Shown one piece after another: positions 16,709 through 25,193 of a DNA stretch of 64,000 nucleotides (its first letter is position 1; every line of letters begins with the position of its first letter). Below the pieces are notes generated by a model, which saw only the letters and a program-made list of their open reading frames with translations, did not search any database and was not told the DNA's origin. The position numbers were made by a program, and so were the translations under genes. This stretch comes from an uncultured Flavobacteriaceae bacterium (GTDB lineage: Bacteria; Bacteroidota; Bacteroidia; Flavobacteriales; Flavobacteriaceae): NCBI GenBank assembly GCA_947487895.1, contig CANKYF010000004.1, positions 248,001-312,000 of the forward strand. The letters run 5' to 3'.

Positions 16709-19233
16709 AACTGTACTTTAAAAACTGCATTAGGTGTAAATCCTAATGATTGCTGAATGGTTTCGTTTAGCATACTATTACTATCTATATTGTAAAAAGT
16801 ATTCAATTGATTTTCCCTATTTAATACATTCCAAATAGAAATACCTGCAGTAGCATTAGTTTTAGCTCCTATTTTAAAATTATATAAAGCAGAAACATCT
16901 AGCCTTAAATAATTACGAAGGGTTGTATTATTAGTTTCGTCAAAATTAACTTGATTGCCATCAATTTCATCCCCTAAAACAGGTATTGTTATAGGTTTAC
17001 CTGAATGCCAATTTAAACCACCAGAAAGTTTCAATCTATTGGTTGAATAACTTGTTCCAAAGGTAATAGCATGAGCAATATTATAATTACTTGGAAAAGC
17101 ATCAGGTTCTAAATCTTCAAACTTATAACTACTATTTAAGTTGAAATAACTCAACCATATATTAAAATTATCAATTTGTTTTCTAAGTAGTACATCTAAA
17201 CCATAAGATTCATAACTTCCTTTACTTTTAACAAATTCATAGTCATTTTGAAAACCTTGACTTTGTGATGTTATGCCATCTACCTCTTTTAAGTACCCTT
17301 TTACACTCAACAACCAGTTGTTATTGCTATAATTTATGCCCGCTGAAAGCTGCTTGCTCATTATAACTGGAATATCTTCATTATTTGATAATTGCCATCT
17401 ACGTTTTTCTATACCTAAAAAATCACTTTGAAAATTGATAACTTGAGACGTATTTTGATGTTTAAATTCACCTAATACTTCAAATGTAAAATGATTTGAA
17501 AAGCGTTGTATAAAACTAAATCTAGGCTCAAATATTGTCTTCTTAAATTTACTTAGGTAGTTATATCTTAAACCTACATTAAAATTTGTAGCGCCTAACT
17601 TTGATCTATAATTAAACTGACTAAATACACCATGTGTTCTTAAAACTTCAGAAATTAATAATCTATAAATAGGTGTATCTACATCATCTAAATTGGTAAC
17701 CTCAGTCTCAACAAAATGATATCCAAATAAAATATTTGAGTCATTGGTTAACTTATAATTAGCCTTTAATTTACTACTTGTCTCAGACACTTTATTTTCT
17801 TGTAAAAATCTCTGAGACTCTAAAATATTTGCATTAATAGCCCTTAACTTATAATCGGTTTCATAAATTTCAAAAATGGTTTGTAACTTATCATTCCATT
17901 GTCTTTTATAAAATAATGCACCTGCTATACTATTTTGCGTTAATTCACTATCTCTAGACTCATTTTCTCCATAAACAACAGCATTTTCAATAAACTGTAA
18001 TTTATTATGGGCATTTATAAAATTTAGGCGTAACTCTTCATTTTCATTTATTTTATAAATCCAACGCAATGAGGTATCATAAAAATTAAATGTTTCATCT
18101 GTATTAGATATGGCCATAACATTGTTTGCAACTTCGGTATTTTGAGAAATTCTTTTAAAAAAAGATTTATACGTTGGTGTTTCCACAAAATCACTAATAG
18201 ACTTTCTCCCTGCAATTTGTAGGGAAGATTTCTTTCCAATTGGCACATCTGCAAAAGCATTTACATTGGTTAAATTAAGATCTAGAGAGCCTCTAAACTC
18301 ATTATTGACCTGTTCTCTTGTCTTCATTAAAATAGTCCCCGAAATACCATCGGTATAACTTGCGTCACTTCCATTTTTTCTTAGTGCTACTTTTTCTGTA
18401 ATATTTGGGTTATACATAGAAATTAATCCAAAAAAATGTCCAGATTGATACATTTTTATACCATCCCAAAGTATCAAATTTTGATCGTGAGTACCCCCTC
18501 TTATATTAATATTAGAAACGGTTTCATTAGCACTAATAATTCCTGGAAAAGCCTGTACAGATTGTAAAACATCATTATTTATCAAGCCTGGTAAAATGGA
18601 GAATTTAGAAAAGTCTATTTCAAAAGAACCATTGCTAATCTTATTGATACCTGTAGCTATATAGTCTGAAATTATTACTTCAGAAAGTACTTCAACATCT
18701 GGCATCATATATATATATACACAAGAGCTTCCAACCTTAAAATCGGTATACTTTTTTTCAATAGTTTTATAGCCTAAATGTTCTATTTTAATTGGAGCGT
18801 CTATAGCATTCAACTTAATTTCAAAATAGCCGTTTTTATTAGTAACTGCTTTATGATTAAACGATTGAACAGTAGCAAAAGAAATAGGTTTTAAATTGTC
18901 TTTTTCTTTTAAATATCCACAAAAAAATAACTCTTTTTTCTCTTTATGTTTTATTAGAATAATACGCTTATTTAAGATAGAAAAATCTAATGAGGTATTT
19001 TGTTTTAAATAATTGAGAGTTTTATTAAGTGTAAGATGCTGTTTAGGGGCAAACAACATGATATCTTGTACAAGATCTTCTGCATAATTAAACTTAATAT
19101 TATGCTTTTCTTGAAGTGTATTTAAAATTTCTATTAATGATTTTTGGGTGTTAATTTCTTGGGCACTAATTCTAATTAGAGCAAAAAAGAAAAGCCAAAT
19201 GAAAATAATGGTGTTACTTATTTTCCTTTCCAT
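16705..19233 (-). CDS. TonB-dependent receptor with STN domain (FecA-type transducer), cassette 2
   Basis: An 842-residue outer-membrane receptor, paralogous in layout to the one at 4687. Signal peptide (1-24, ending ISAQ), STN domain (about 28-100), carboxypeptidase-D-like domain (about 105-170, with GYLKEKDNLKPISFATVQS), plug (about 200-320, INIRGGTHDQNLILWDG) and a beta barrel ending in VFKVQF. Its start overlaps the end of fecR by 20 bases, so the two are co-translated. It is expected to import an unknown ligand and to signal through FecR. Both receptors share the plug text GGxxDQNLxLxD, so they may be ancient duplicates with different ligands. Confidence 0.9.
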   Translation of the reverse strand: MERKISNTIIFIWLFFFALIRISAQEINTQKSLIEILNTLQEKHNIKFNYAEDLVQDIMLFAPKQHLTLNKTLNYLKQNTSLDFSILNKRIILIKHKEKKELFFCGYLKEKDNLKPISFATVQSFNHKAVTNKNGYFEIKLNAIDAPIKIEHLGYKTIEKKYTDFKVGSSCVYIYMMPDVEVLSEVIISDYIATGINKISNGSFEIDFSKFSILPGLINNDVLQSVQAFPGIISANETVSNINIRGGTHDQNLILWDGIKMYQSGHFFGLISMYNPNITEKVALRKNGSDASYTDGISGTILMKTREQVNNEFRGSLDLNLTNVNAFADVPIGKKSSLQIAGRKSISDFVETPTYKSFFKRISQNTEVANNVMAISNTDETFNFYDTSLRWIYKINENEELRLNFINAHNKLQFIENAVVYGENESRDSELTQNSIAGALFYKRQWNDKLQTIFEIYETDYKLRAINANILESQRFLQENKVSETSSKLKANYKLTNDSNILFGYHFVETEVTNLDDVDTPIYRLLISEVLRTHGVFSQFNYRSKLGATNFNVGLRYNYLSKFKKTIFEPRFSFIQRFSNHFTFEVLGEFKHQNTSQVINFQSDFLGIEKRRWQLSNNEDIPVIMSKQLSAGINYSNNNWLLSVKGYLKEVDGITSQSQGFQNDYEFVKSKGSYESYGLDVLLRKQIDNFNIWLSYFNLNSSYKFEDLEPDAFPSNYNIAHAITFGTSYSTNRLKLSGGLNWHSGKPITIPVLGDEIDGNQVNFDETNNTTLRNYLRLDVSALYNFKIGAKTNATAGISIWNVLNRENQLNTFYNIDSNSMLNETIQQSLGFTPNAVFKVQF

Positions 19234-20137
19234 GAATTGTTACCACATTTGAATCACTTAATTTGTAAGATAAATTCATTGGTAGAGTAATGGCGTTTAA
19301 CGCATCATCAAGATTATCATGAGGAAACCCTCCTGTAAACAATCTATTAGTATTTACATTTTTAAATATTACCTGTAAATTATACTGTCTTTCTATTTCA
19401 GACAATACTTCACTGTAAGGTATTGCTTTAAATTCGCTCATATTTTCGGTCCATAAAGGAACCTTATTACCTGTTTTACCTGATATAAATTTATTGTTTA
19501 AAATTAAAAAAACATCTCCTGCTAACAATCTTTTATTGATTTTATTTGACTTTACATTTACTATACCTTCAAAACATTTTACCTCAAAATAATTGTGGCG
19601 TTGTTTTACATTGAATTGTGTTCCTAAAACTGTCACAATCCCTTGACTGGTTTTAACATTAAACGTACTTCCCTTTTCTACTTTAAAATAAGCTTCACCA
19701 TCTAATTTTAAAGTTCTATTATCGTTCCAGTTTTTAACATCATAATTTATTTCAGATAATGCATTGAGCTCCGCAATAGAATTATCAGGTAATTCAATAA
19801 TCGTTTTTTCTCCTGCAAGTGTTTTTACGTTACCACTTTCATTAAAAAATAACGTATAGTAAATACCTAAGCTTATTACAACTACACTAGCAATTTTTAA
19901 TAAAAAACTAAATTTATTAAGTTTTCTAACAGGCTTTTGTTGCTTATAATACGCTTTAAATGCCTTAAAATCTTTATTCTTATAAAAGTTAGACGCACTA
20001 AAATACTGAGCACTTTTTATCAGGTGTTCATTAAATTCATAGTCTTCCTGCTCACTAAACTGCTTCTTTTCAGCGTCAGTGAGATTGTCATTAAGCCATT
20101 TTTTAACTAAATCATCATTTTCCATAATCATTGACAT
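19214..20137 (-). CDS. FecR-type anti-sigma factor, cassette 2
   Basis: A 307-residue FecR. The cytoplasmic part has KKWLNDNLTDAEKKQF; a membrane helix lies at about 83-98 (LLKIASVVVISLGIYYTLFF); the periplasmic domain carries IIELPDNSIAELNALSEI, LDGEAYFKVEKG and VLGTQFNVK; the C-terminus has LDDALNAITLPMNLSYKL. Translation could begin at 20137, 20131 or 20125 (Met 1, 3 or 5). The promoter-like repeat ends only six bases before 20137, so one of the later Met codons may be the real start if transcription begins there. Confidence 0.88.
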   Translation of the reverse strand: MSMIMENDDLVKKWLNDNLTDAEKKQFSEQEDYEFNEHLIKSAQYFSASNFYKNKDFKAFKAYYKQQKPVRKLNKFSFLLKIASVVVISLGIYYTLFFNESGNVKTLAGEKTIIELPDNSIAELNALSEINYDVKNWNDNRTLKLDGEAYFKVEKGSTFNVKTSQGIVTVLGTQFNVKQRHNYFEVKCFEGIVNVKSNKINKRLLAGDVFLILNNKFISGKTGNKVPLWTENMSEFKAIPYSEVLSEIERQYNLQVIFKNVNTNRLFTGGFPHDNLDDALNAITLPMNLSYKLSDSNVVTIHGKENK

Positions 20138-20143
20138 CTATCT

Positions 20144-20173
20144 ATATAACAACTAGATTTTAAAAATTCCTGA
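20144..20173 (-). promoter_or_regulatory. Candidate ECF-dependent promoter in front of fecR (copy 1 of a 30-base repeat)
   Basis: This element fills nearly the whole 36-base gap between the sigma gene and fecR. On the minus strand it starts TCAGGAATTTTTAAAATC and ends TAGTTGTTATAT. The same 30 bases, with one difference (A/G at the seventh base), stand at 20749-20778 on the plus strand, facing the divergent lipoprotein gene. The CAGGA and TTGTTATAT blocks would be -35 and -10 elements. Two identically oriented copies before two genes of one system argue for the binding site of the adjacent ECF sigma factor. Confidence 0.65.
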
Positions 20174-20698
20174 TTATTTTATTTTAAATCCTTTTAATTC
20201 CTTTTTTAAAGTTTTAAAAGCTGTGTAAATTCTATATTCAACAACTTTCTGAGTAATTCCTAAAAGTTCTGCAATTTCACTATGCTTTTTGCCTTCAACT
20301 TTGTTCAATAAAAAAGCAACCCTATATTCTTCCTTTAAGCCTTCTAATACGCTTTTATATTGCTGTAAAAACTGTTCTTCTTCTAAAAGAAATTCTGGGG
20401 TCTCATTTGTATAGTTTTTTTTATTTTCTTGTTTATACTTTAGAACTACTTTTTCATGCTTTACGGCGTTTAAAGCCATATTATTGGCTACAGTATATAA
20501 ATAAGATTTTGCCTTTGATGAACTTACTGAATTACAATTATTCCAGAGTTTAACAAAAGCATCTTGAGCCATATCTACAGGATTAGATGTATCTCCATAT
20601 TTATAAAATAAAAAACTCTGTAAGTCTTTTATATACTTGTTATAAATAAACTCAAATACTTTTTCTTTACAAATGTCTTTGTGAAGCTCTTTTGCCAA
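20174..20698 (-). CDS. ECF sigma factor (RNA polymerase sigma-70 family), cassette 2
   Basis: A 174-residue ECF sigma. Region 2 is at about 18-80 (FIYNKYIKDLQSFLFYK, PVDMAQDAFVKLWNN, SKAKSYLYTVANNMALN) and region 4 at about 120-165 (LKEEYRVAFLLNKVEGKKHS, then EIAELLGITQKVVEYRIYTA). It resembles the cassette 1 sigma throughout, including the SKAKSYxY segment. It heads fecR and the receptor on the minus strand and diverges from the lipoprotein gene at 20811. No clear TAnnTTTG element is visible upstream, so its own promoter is unclear. Confidence 0.92.
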   Translation of the reverse strand: MAKELHKDICKEKVFEFIYNKYIKDLQSFLFYKYGDTSNPVDMAQDAFVKLWNNCNSVSSSKAKSYLYTVANNMALNAVKHEKVVLKYKQENKKNYTNETPEFLLEEEQFLQQYKSVLEGLKEEYRVAFLLNKVEGKKHSEIAELLGITQKVVEYRIYTAFKTLKKELKGFKIK

Positions 20699-20748
20699 TG
20701 TTTTGTTTTTGGTGTTTAAAGTTATGTAAAAAAATATTGAACTTTTTT

Positions 20749-20778
20749 TCAGGAGTTTTTAAAATCTAGTTGTTATAT
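20749..20778 (+). promoter_or_regulatory. Candidate ECF-dependent promoter for the divergent lipoprotein (copy 2 of the 30-base repeat)
   Basis: This copy matches the fecR-proximal copy at 29 of 30 positions, begins TCAGGAGTTTTTAAAATC, and ends 33 bases before the ATG at 20811. It ties the lipoprotein to the regulon of the sigma factor at 20174. Confidence 0.65.
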
Positions 20779-20810
20779 TAGTAAATGCCCCAAATCTTTT
20801 TATTTAAAAA

Positions 20811-21881
20811 ATGATAGCAAATAAAATAAATTCCATTCTAATAATACTATGCATGTTCTTATTTATAAGTTGCAGAAAGGAAGAAATGGTGTTTATTAAA
20901 GCTCCGGAAGATGAAATAATAGAGAAAAATTCTGCCGTTGCCACTTTAATTAGAAATATATCTATTCATGATGGGTCTAATGATAATATTTTAGATTACT
21001 CCAATTGTTTTAGTATTAAATTACCTGTTGAAGTCACTGCGAACGGTTCTAAACTAGATATTTCAACTAAAGATGATTATAAAATTGTAGAATATATTTT
21101 TGATGATTCTGATGATGACACAGATGTACTGGATATTACTTATCCTATTTCGCTAACACTCGAAGATTTTACAGAGGTAACAATAGCTAATGCAGATGAA
21201 TTATCAAACTATTCTAAAACTTGTAAAGGCGAAAATGTAAAAGATAGTGATATTGAGTGTTTAGACTTTCAATATCCAATTAATGGATCTTTATTTAACA
21301 CATCAAGCGGAACTATTAGTACGTTCTCTATTAATTCTGATGAAGAATTTTTAAAATTTATTGATGGCTTAAATAATGTTGAAATTGTTTCTGTAGAATT
21401 CCCCATTGCTGTGACACTTTTTAATGATGATATAGTTGTTATGAACAACTTTACTGAATTAGAAAACATTATAACAACTCATGGGAACGCTTGCGACGAA
21501 GATGATGATTATAACTATAATGATGATGATTGTGATGATTGTAACACCGAAGATTTAATCCCGCTACTAACTAATTGTACAGGTTGGACTGTTGATAAGC
21601 TAAAACGAGATGGTAATAATCTGGATACTCTTTACGAAGGATATACATTTAACTTTTATGCCAACGGTAATTTAGGGGTATACTGGAATGGAAGAAACAC
21701 ACAAGGTACTTGGGTAGCTAATGGAGAAGGAAATAATCTAATTGTTACTATTGATGTTCCCGATTTACCTCCTTGTAATAATGAATGGAGATTACATGAA
21801 GTAGCCGAATATAATGCAACACGCTTAGATTTAAGAGTTGGAGATAACGATAGATTAAGATATAACAACAACTGTAATTAA
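20811..21881 (+). CDS. Acidic lipoprotein of the cassette 2 regulon
   Basis: A 356-residue lipoprotein with signal and lipobox ending FISC, then RKEE, which may act as a surface-export signal. Residues of about 58-215 contain roughly four related stretches of the form (Y/F)PI-x-(V/L)TL followed by a strand and an acidic turn, suggesting an internal repeat. Residues 228-244 form a Cys/Asp cluster, CDEDDDYNYNDDDCDDC, that could bind a divalent metal or form a disulphide loop. The last 100 residues (GYTFNFYANGNLGVYWNG...GTW) look like a lipocalin-type beta domain. It shares a promoter-like repeat with fecR of cassette 2, so I infer that it serves the same ligand system, perhaps as a surface binder. 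Family unknown to me by name. Confidence 0.8.
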   Translation: MIANKINSILIILCMFLFISCRKEEMVFIKAPEDEIIEKNSAVATLIRNISIHDGSNDNILDYSNCFSIKLPVEVTANGSKLDISTKDDYKIVEYIFDDSDDDTDVLDITYPISLTLEDFTEVTIANADELSNYSKTCKGENVKDSDIECLDFQYPINGSLFNTSSGTISTFSINSDEEFLKFIDGLNNVEIVSVEFPIAVTLFNDDIVVMNNFTELENIITTHGNACDEDDDYNYNDDDCDDCNTEDLIPLLTNCTGWTVDKLKRDGNNLDTLYEGYTFNFYANGNLGVYWNGRNTQGTWVANGEGNNLIVTIDVPDLPPCNNEWRLHEVAEYNATRLDLRVGDNDRLRYNNNCN

Positions 21882-21892
21882 ATAATAAATAA

Positions 21893-21965
21893 ATGCTAGT
21901 TTATAGTTCTATGAAAAAGAGGAGTTTAATAAACGTGTTAATATATTAACTTGTTTAACTAGCAT
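21893..21965 (+). other. Structured intergenic segment before a terminator
   Basis: ATGCTAGTT (21893-21901) pairs perfectly with AACTAGCAT (21957-21965). The enclosed 55 bases contain the 14-base palindrome GTTAATATATTAAC (21937-21950). A strong terminator follows immediately. The block could be the 3' end of the lipoprotein mRNA, a small RNA, or an attenuator for the next operon. Confidence 0.45.
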
Positions 21966-21966
21966 A

Positions 21967-22000
21967 CTGCTTCAGCATTAAATGCTGAAGCAGTTTTTTA
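21967..22000 (+). terminator. Strong intrinsic terminator
   Basis: CTGCTTCAGCAT and ATGCTGAAGCAG form a perfect 12-bp stem with a 3-base loop, followed by TTTTTT. It lies only 12 bases before the next start codon, so the downstream genes either have their promoter within or upstream of it, or depend on read-through. Confidence 0.9.
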
Positions 22001-22012
22001 AAACCAATCATC

Positions 22013-22396
22013 ATGAGAAAAAAAACAATCGTCTTATTAATCATTGTAATTTCAGGTATTGCAGGGTATAACTACATTTACAAAGACCATAGGAATATTG
22101 AAAAGGAAAAAGCGGCCTTTACTCTAAAATCTACAGAACTTTCCAATGAGTTTTTAGTATCATCTTCAGATTCAGAAAAAAAATATTTGAATAAAACTAT
22201 TGAGATTTCTGGTAAAGTAACAGAGGTGGATAACAACACATTAGTTATTGATAATAATATTTTCTGTCAGTTTCTAAATCCAATATCTAACAGTATCAAA
22301 ACAGATGCAGTTATTACCATTAAAGGGCGCTTTATTGGTTATGATGACTTGTTAGAAGAAATTAAACTAGACCAATGCAGTTTAAGCAAAAATTAA
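22013..22396 (+). CDS. Membrane-anchored OB-fold (tRNA_anti-like) protein
   Basis: A 127-residue protein with an N-terminal membrane anchor (about 4-22, KTIVLLIIVISGIAGYNYI) and a periplasmic domain. The part from YLNKTIEISGKVTEVDNNTL to VITIKGRFIGYDDLLEEIKLDQCSL matches the tRNA_anti-like OB-fold family, in which the final Cys segment is conserved. Such proteins occur in Bacteroidota next to DUF5777, haem and YceI genes, as here. No activity is known; a periplasmic ligand-binding role is an inference. Confidence 0.78.
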   Translation: MRKKTIVLLIIVISGIAGYNYIYKDHRNIEKEKAAFTLKSTELSNEFLVSSSDSEKKYLNKTIEISGKVTEVDNNTLVIDNNIFCQFLNPISNSIKTDAVITIKGRFIGYDDLLEEIKLDQCSLSKN

Positions 22397-22434
22397 TCCA
22401 TTAACTAAACTTGAATTATTTATAAATACATATC

Positions 22435-23310
22435 ATGAAACCAAAATTTATGAAACACATTTTACTTTTCCTATTATTAAGTTTACCATTACTAACATTC
22501 TCTCAAGATGATTTACTTGATGAATTAGAGGCAGAAGCAGATGATTCTGAAGTGAAAAATTATACATCGGCGACTTTTAAAGGGCTAAAAGTTGTGAATT
22601 TTGAATCTACCAAATTGGTTGCAAAAGAAGAATTAACGTTTGTTGTATCTCATAGGTTTGGTACTTTAAAAGATGGTATTAACACATTTTTTGGTTTAGA
22701 TAACGCCGTAACAAGGCTAAATTTCGTATATGGAATAACAGATGGTTTAAATGTGAGTATATCAAGAAGTTCTGGAATTAAAGTATACGATGCCACCATT
22801 AAATATAACATTGTAAAACAATCTAAAAACGGATTTCCTTTTACAATAGTTGGATTTAATGCTATTGTTTTTAATTCTGGGCTTAGTGAACTAGATTATC
22901 CTTTATTAGAATTTAAAGATCGATTAGGATATACAACACAGCTTTTAATAGCAAGAAAAATGAGCACAAATTTATCTATAGAATTAGCCCCTACTATATT
23001 TCATGAAAATTTTGTAGCAAATGATTTGCAACACAATGTGCAATATGCTTTAGGTATTGCTGGAAGATATAAACTAAACAAACGGTGGTCTTTTAATGCA
23101 GATTATGGCTTTCATTTTAATAGAGCCGATAACTCTGTTTTTAGAAACCCGTTATCAATAGGTTTTGACTTAGAAACTGGAGGACATGTATTTCAACTTC
23201 ATTTAACTAACGCTCAGGCTATGTATACTAATGGTTTTTTAGGTCAAGCAGCAGGAGATTGGAGCGACGGAGATGTATATTTTGGATTTAACTTAAGTAG
23301 AAGATTTTAA
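22435..23310 (+). CDS. DUF5777 family beta-barrel protein
   Basis: A 291-residue exported protein with signal peptide ending LTFSQ (about 1-24; Met 6 at 22450 is an alternative start), an acidic linker (DDLLDELEAEADDSE) and then alternating beta strands typical of a small outer-membrane barrel. VVSHRFGTLKDGINTFFGLDNA and the closing Phe (NLSRRF) fit DUF5777. It is spaced 38 bases from the OB-fold gene and 16 bases from the haem lipoprotein. Role unknown; its place among a haem lipoprotein and a YceI protein suggests a redox or lipid-linked envelope function. Confidence 0.8.
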   Translation: MKPKFMKHILLFLLLSLPLLTFSQDDLLDELEAEADDSEVKNYTSATFKGLKVVNFESTKLVAKEELTFVVSHRFGTLKDGINTFFGLDNAVTRLNFVYGITDGLNVSISRSSGIKVYDATIKYNIVKQSKNGFPFTIVGFNAIVFNSGLSELDYPLLEFKDRLGYTTQLLIARKMSTNLSIELAPTIFHENFVANDLQHNVQYALGIAGRYKLNKRWSFNADYGFHFNRADNSVFRNPLSIGFDLETGGHVFQLHLTNAQAMYTNGFLGQAAGDWSDGDVYFGFNLSRRF

Positions 23311-23326
23311 TTAAGAACATATAGCA

Positions 23327-23686
23327 ATGAAAACGAAGCATTTAACTTACTTATTAGGAATATCACTTTTCTTATATAACTGCTCTAGCAGCAGCCCTAA
23401 CGATTTAATTGATCAAGAACCAGATCCAGATCCATCAACAGAAATCACTTATGATGATGATATTAAATCTATTCTAAATAATAGATGTACTGGTTGTCAT
23501 GGTAACCCTACTCAAAATGGCGCACCATTTTCATTAACTACATTCAATAGTGCCAAAAATAGAATTGACGACATTATTAGTAGAATAAATAATGCTAGTA
23601 ACCCAATGCCTCCTAGTGGTCTAATGTCCCAAGAGGTCAGAGATGAAATTCAACAATGGAAAGATGACGGTTTATTAGAAAACTAA
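23327..23686 (+). CDS. Mono-haem c-type cytochrome lipoprotein
   Basis: A 119-residue lipoprotein (lipobox LYNC at about residue 19) with a small cytochrome c domain. The haem-binding motif is CTGCH in the SILNNRCTGCHG segment, and the likely axial Met is in NPMPPSG; the C-terminal helix is EVRDEIQQWKDDGLL. It would carry electrons at the periplasmic face of a membrane, or sense redox state. It stands 16 bases after the DUF5777 gene and 31 bases before yceI. Confidence 0.87.
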   Translation: MKTKHLTYLLGISLFLYNCSSSSPNDLIDQEPDPDPSTEITYDDDIKSILNNRCTGCHGNPTQNGAPFSLTTFNSAKNRIDDIISRINNASNPMPPSGLMSQEVRDEIQQWKDDGLLEN

Positions 23687-23717
23687 ATATTTAAACAAAC
23701 TTTAAAAATACTTCATT

Positions 23718-24260
23718 ATGAAAAAATTTATTTATCTAATTGCTCTTTTAAGCTTTAGTGTTTACAGCCAAGGTAAATACTTAACAAAAACTGGAACGGT
23801 AAGTTTTGAAGCCTCTGTACCTTCATTTGAAGAAGTAAAAGCAAAAAATGATGCTGTAACAGCCATACTAAACACAGATAACGGTGATTTTGCTGCACTA
23901 ATTCTAGTGAAAGGATTCAGATTTAAAAATGCGCTTATGGAAGAGCATTTTAATGAAAACTATGCCGAATCTGATGAATATCCAAAAGCAACATTTAAAG
24001 GGAATTTAAATGGGTTTAATGTTTCATCAATTGATGGAAACTCAACTTTTAAAGTTAGTGGCTCCCTTACTTTTCATGGAAAATCTAAAGAAATCAGCGA
24101 CATTAACTGTAACGTTGTAAAAACAGATAAAGGACTTGAGCTTACTGGTAATTTCTCTGTTACACCTTCAGATTTTGATATTGAAATTCCAAAGATAGTA
24201 AGTAAAAAAATTGCCGAAGATATCGAGGTTTCTTTTAAATTTGATGTTATTAAGAAATAA
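23718..24260 (+). CDS. YceI family periplasmic protein
   Basis: A 180-residue exported protein with a short signal peptide (about 1-18, ending YSQG) and a YceI beta-barrel domain that in homologues binds an isoprenoid or fatty amide. Typical features are GTVSFEASVPSFEEVKAKN, the middle HFNENYAESDEYPKATFKG, and SGSLTFHGKSKEI. The substrate here is unknown. It closes the OB-fold / DUF5777 / cytochrome block, but only 27 bases separate it from the next gene, so transcription may continue into the nucleotidyltransferase cluster. Confidence 0.88.
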   Translation: MKKFIYLIALLSFSVYSQGKYLTKTGTVSFEASVPSFEEVKAKNDAVTAILNTDNGDFAALILVKGFRFKNALMEEHFNENYAESDEYPKATFKGNLNGFNVSSIDGNSTFKVSGSLTFHGKSKEISDINCNVVKTDKGLELTGNFSVTPSDFDIEIPKIVSKKIAEDIEVSFKFDVIKK

Positions 24261-24287
24261 AAATCATTCAAAAAACCAGTCATAATC

Positions 24288-25193
24288 TTGATTGCCCTAA
24301 AAACATTACTGTATTTCTCTATTTTTAAATATCCACTTACTAAAGAGGAAATTTACAAGTTTTCTGATGCGGACTCTAAAGAAGTAATAAATAGAGAAAT
24401 AGATATTCTTATAAAAAAGGGAATTGTCTTTAAATTCAATGAATTTTATACGCTCAGTAATGATAGCAAGTTTATTGATAGAAGATTAAAAGGAAATAAA
24501 ATGGCAAAAGCTATTATGCCCAAAGCCAATAAAGTTTCAAAATTCATTGCTAAATTCCCATACATTGAAAGTGTTTGTATTTCAGGTGCTTTATCAAAAG
24601 GGTATTATGATGATGATGGAGATATAGACTTCTTTATCATTACAAAGCCAAATAGATTATGGATAGCTAGAACTCTACTTATACTTTACAAAAAAATATT
24701 TCTATTAAACTCTAAAAAATATTTTTGCGTTAATTATTTTATAGGGAGTAATTATTTAAAAATTTCTGAGCAAAATAGGTTTACCGCAACAGAAATGGTT
24801 ACCTTAATGCCCATGTATGGTAAAGAAACTTTTAAGGCTTTTATAGATGAAAACCAATGGCCTAATAATTACCTACCAAACATACCATCTCATAACTTTT
24901 CTGCTATAAAAAACACAAAAAAAAGTTGGCTTTCAATCATTATTGAAAAAACTTTAAACACACCTTTAGGCAATTCTGTAGATGAATTACTTAGAAAAGC
25001 TACTTTAAAAAAATGGCATTCTAAATTTGGAAATCTACCACCCGAAGAATTTAAAATTGCTTTAAAATCTACCAAAAATGTATCTAAACATCACCCTGAA
25101 AACTCGCAAAGAATGGTGATTGATAGGTTGAACTTAGAATATAAGAAAATAGAGAAAGAACATAATTTACAAATACAACAAGAATATGCTTGA
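24288..25193 (+). CDS. Winged-helix nucleotidyltransferase-domain protein
   Basis: A 301-residue cytoplasmic protein. I keep the TTG start at 24288 because the next in-frame Met is about 70 residues in, past a clear winged-helix-like region (TLLYFSIFKYPLTKEEIYKF...EIDILIKKGIVFK). A polymerase-beta-type nucleotidyltransferase motif follows at about 104-118 (SGALSKGYYDDDGDIDFFI), with the Ser/Gly and paired Asp residues expected for metal binding. The C-terminal half is helical. It overlaps the first radical SAM gene by eight bases, which ties it to that pathway. Substrate unknown: it could activate a sugar or regulate the cluster by nucleotidylating a partner. Confidence 0.75.
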   Translation: MIALKTLLYFSIFKYPLTKEEIYKFSDADSKEVINREIDILIKKGIVFKFNEFYTLSNDSKFIDRRLKGNKMAKAIMPKANKVSKFIAKFPYIESVCISGALSKGYYDDDGDIDFFIITKPNRLWIARTLLILYKKIFLLNSKKYFCVNYFIGSNYLKISEQNRFTATEMVTLMPMYGKETFKAFIDENQWPNNYLPNIPSHNFSAIKNTKKSWLSIIIEKTLNTPLGNSVDELLRKATLKKWHSKFGNLPPEEFKIALKSTKNVSKHHPENSQRMVIDRLNLEYKKIEKEHNLQIQQEYA

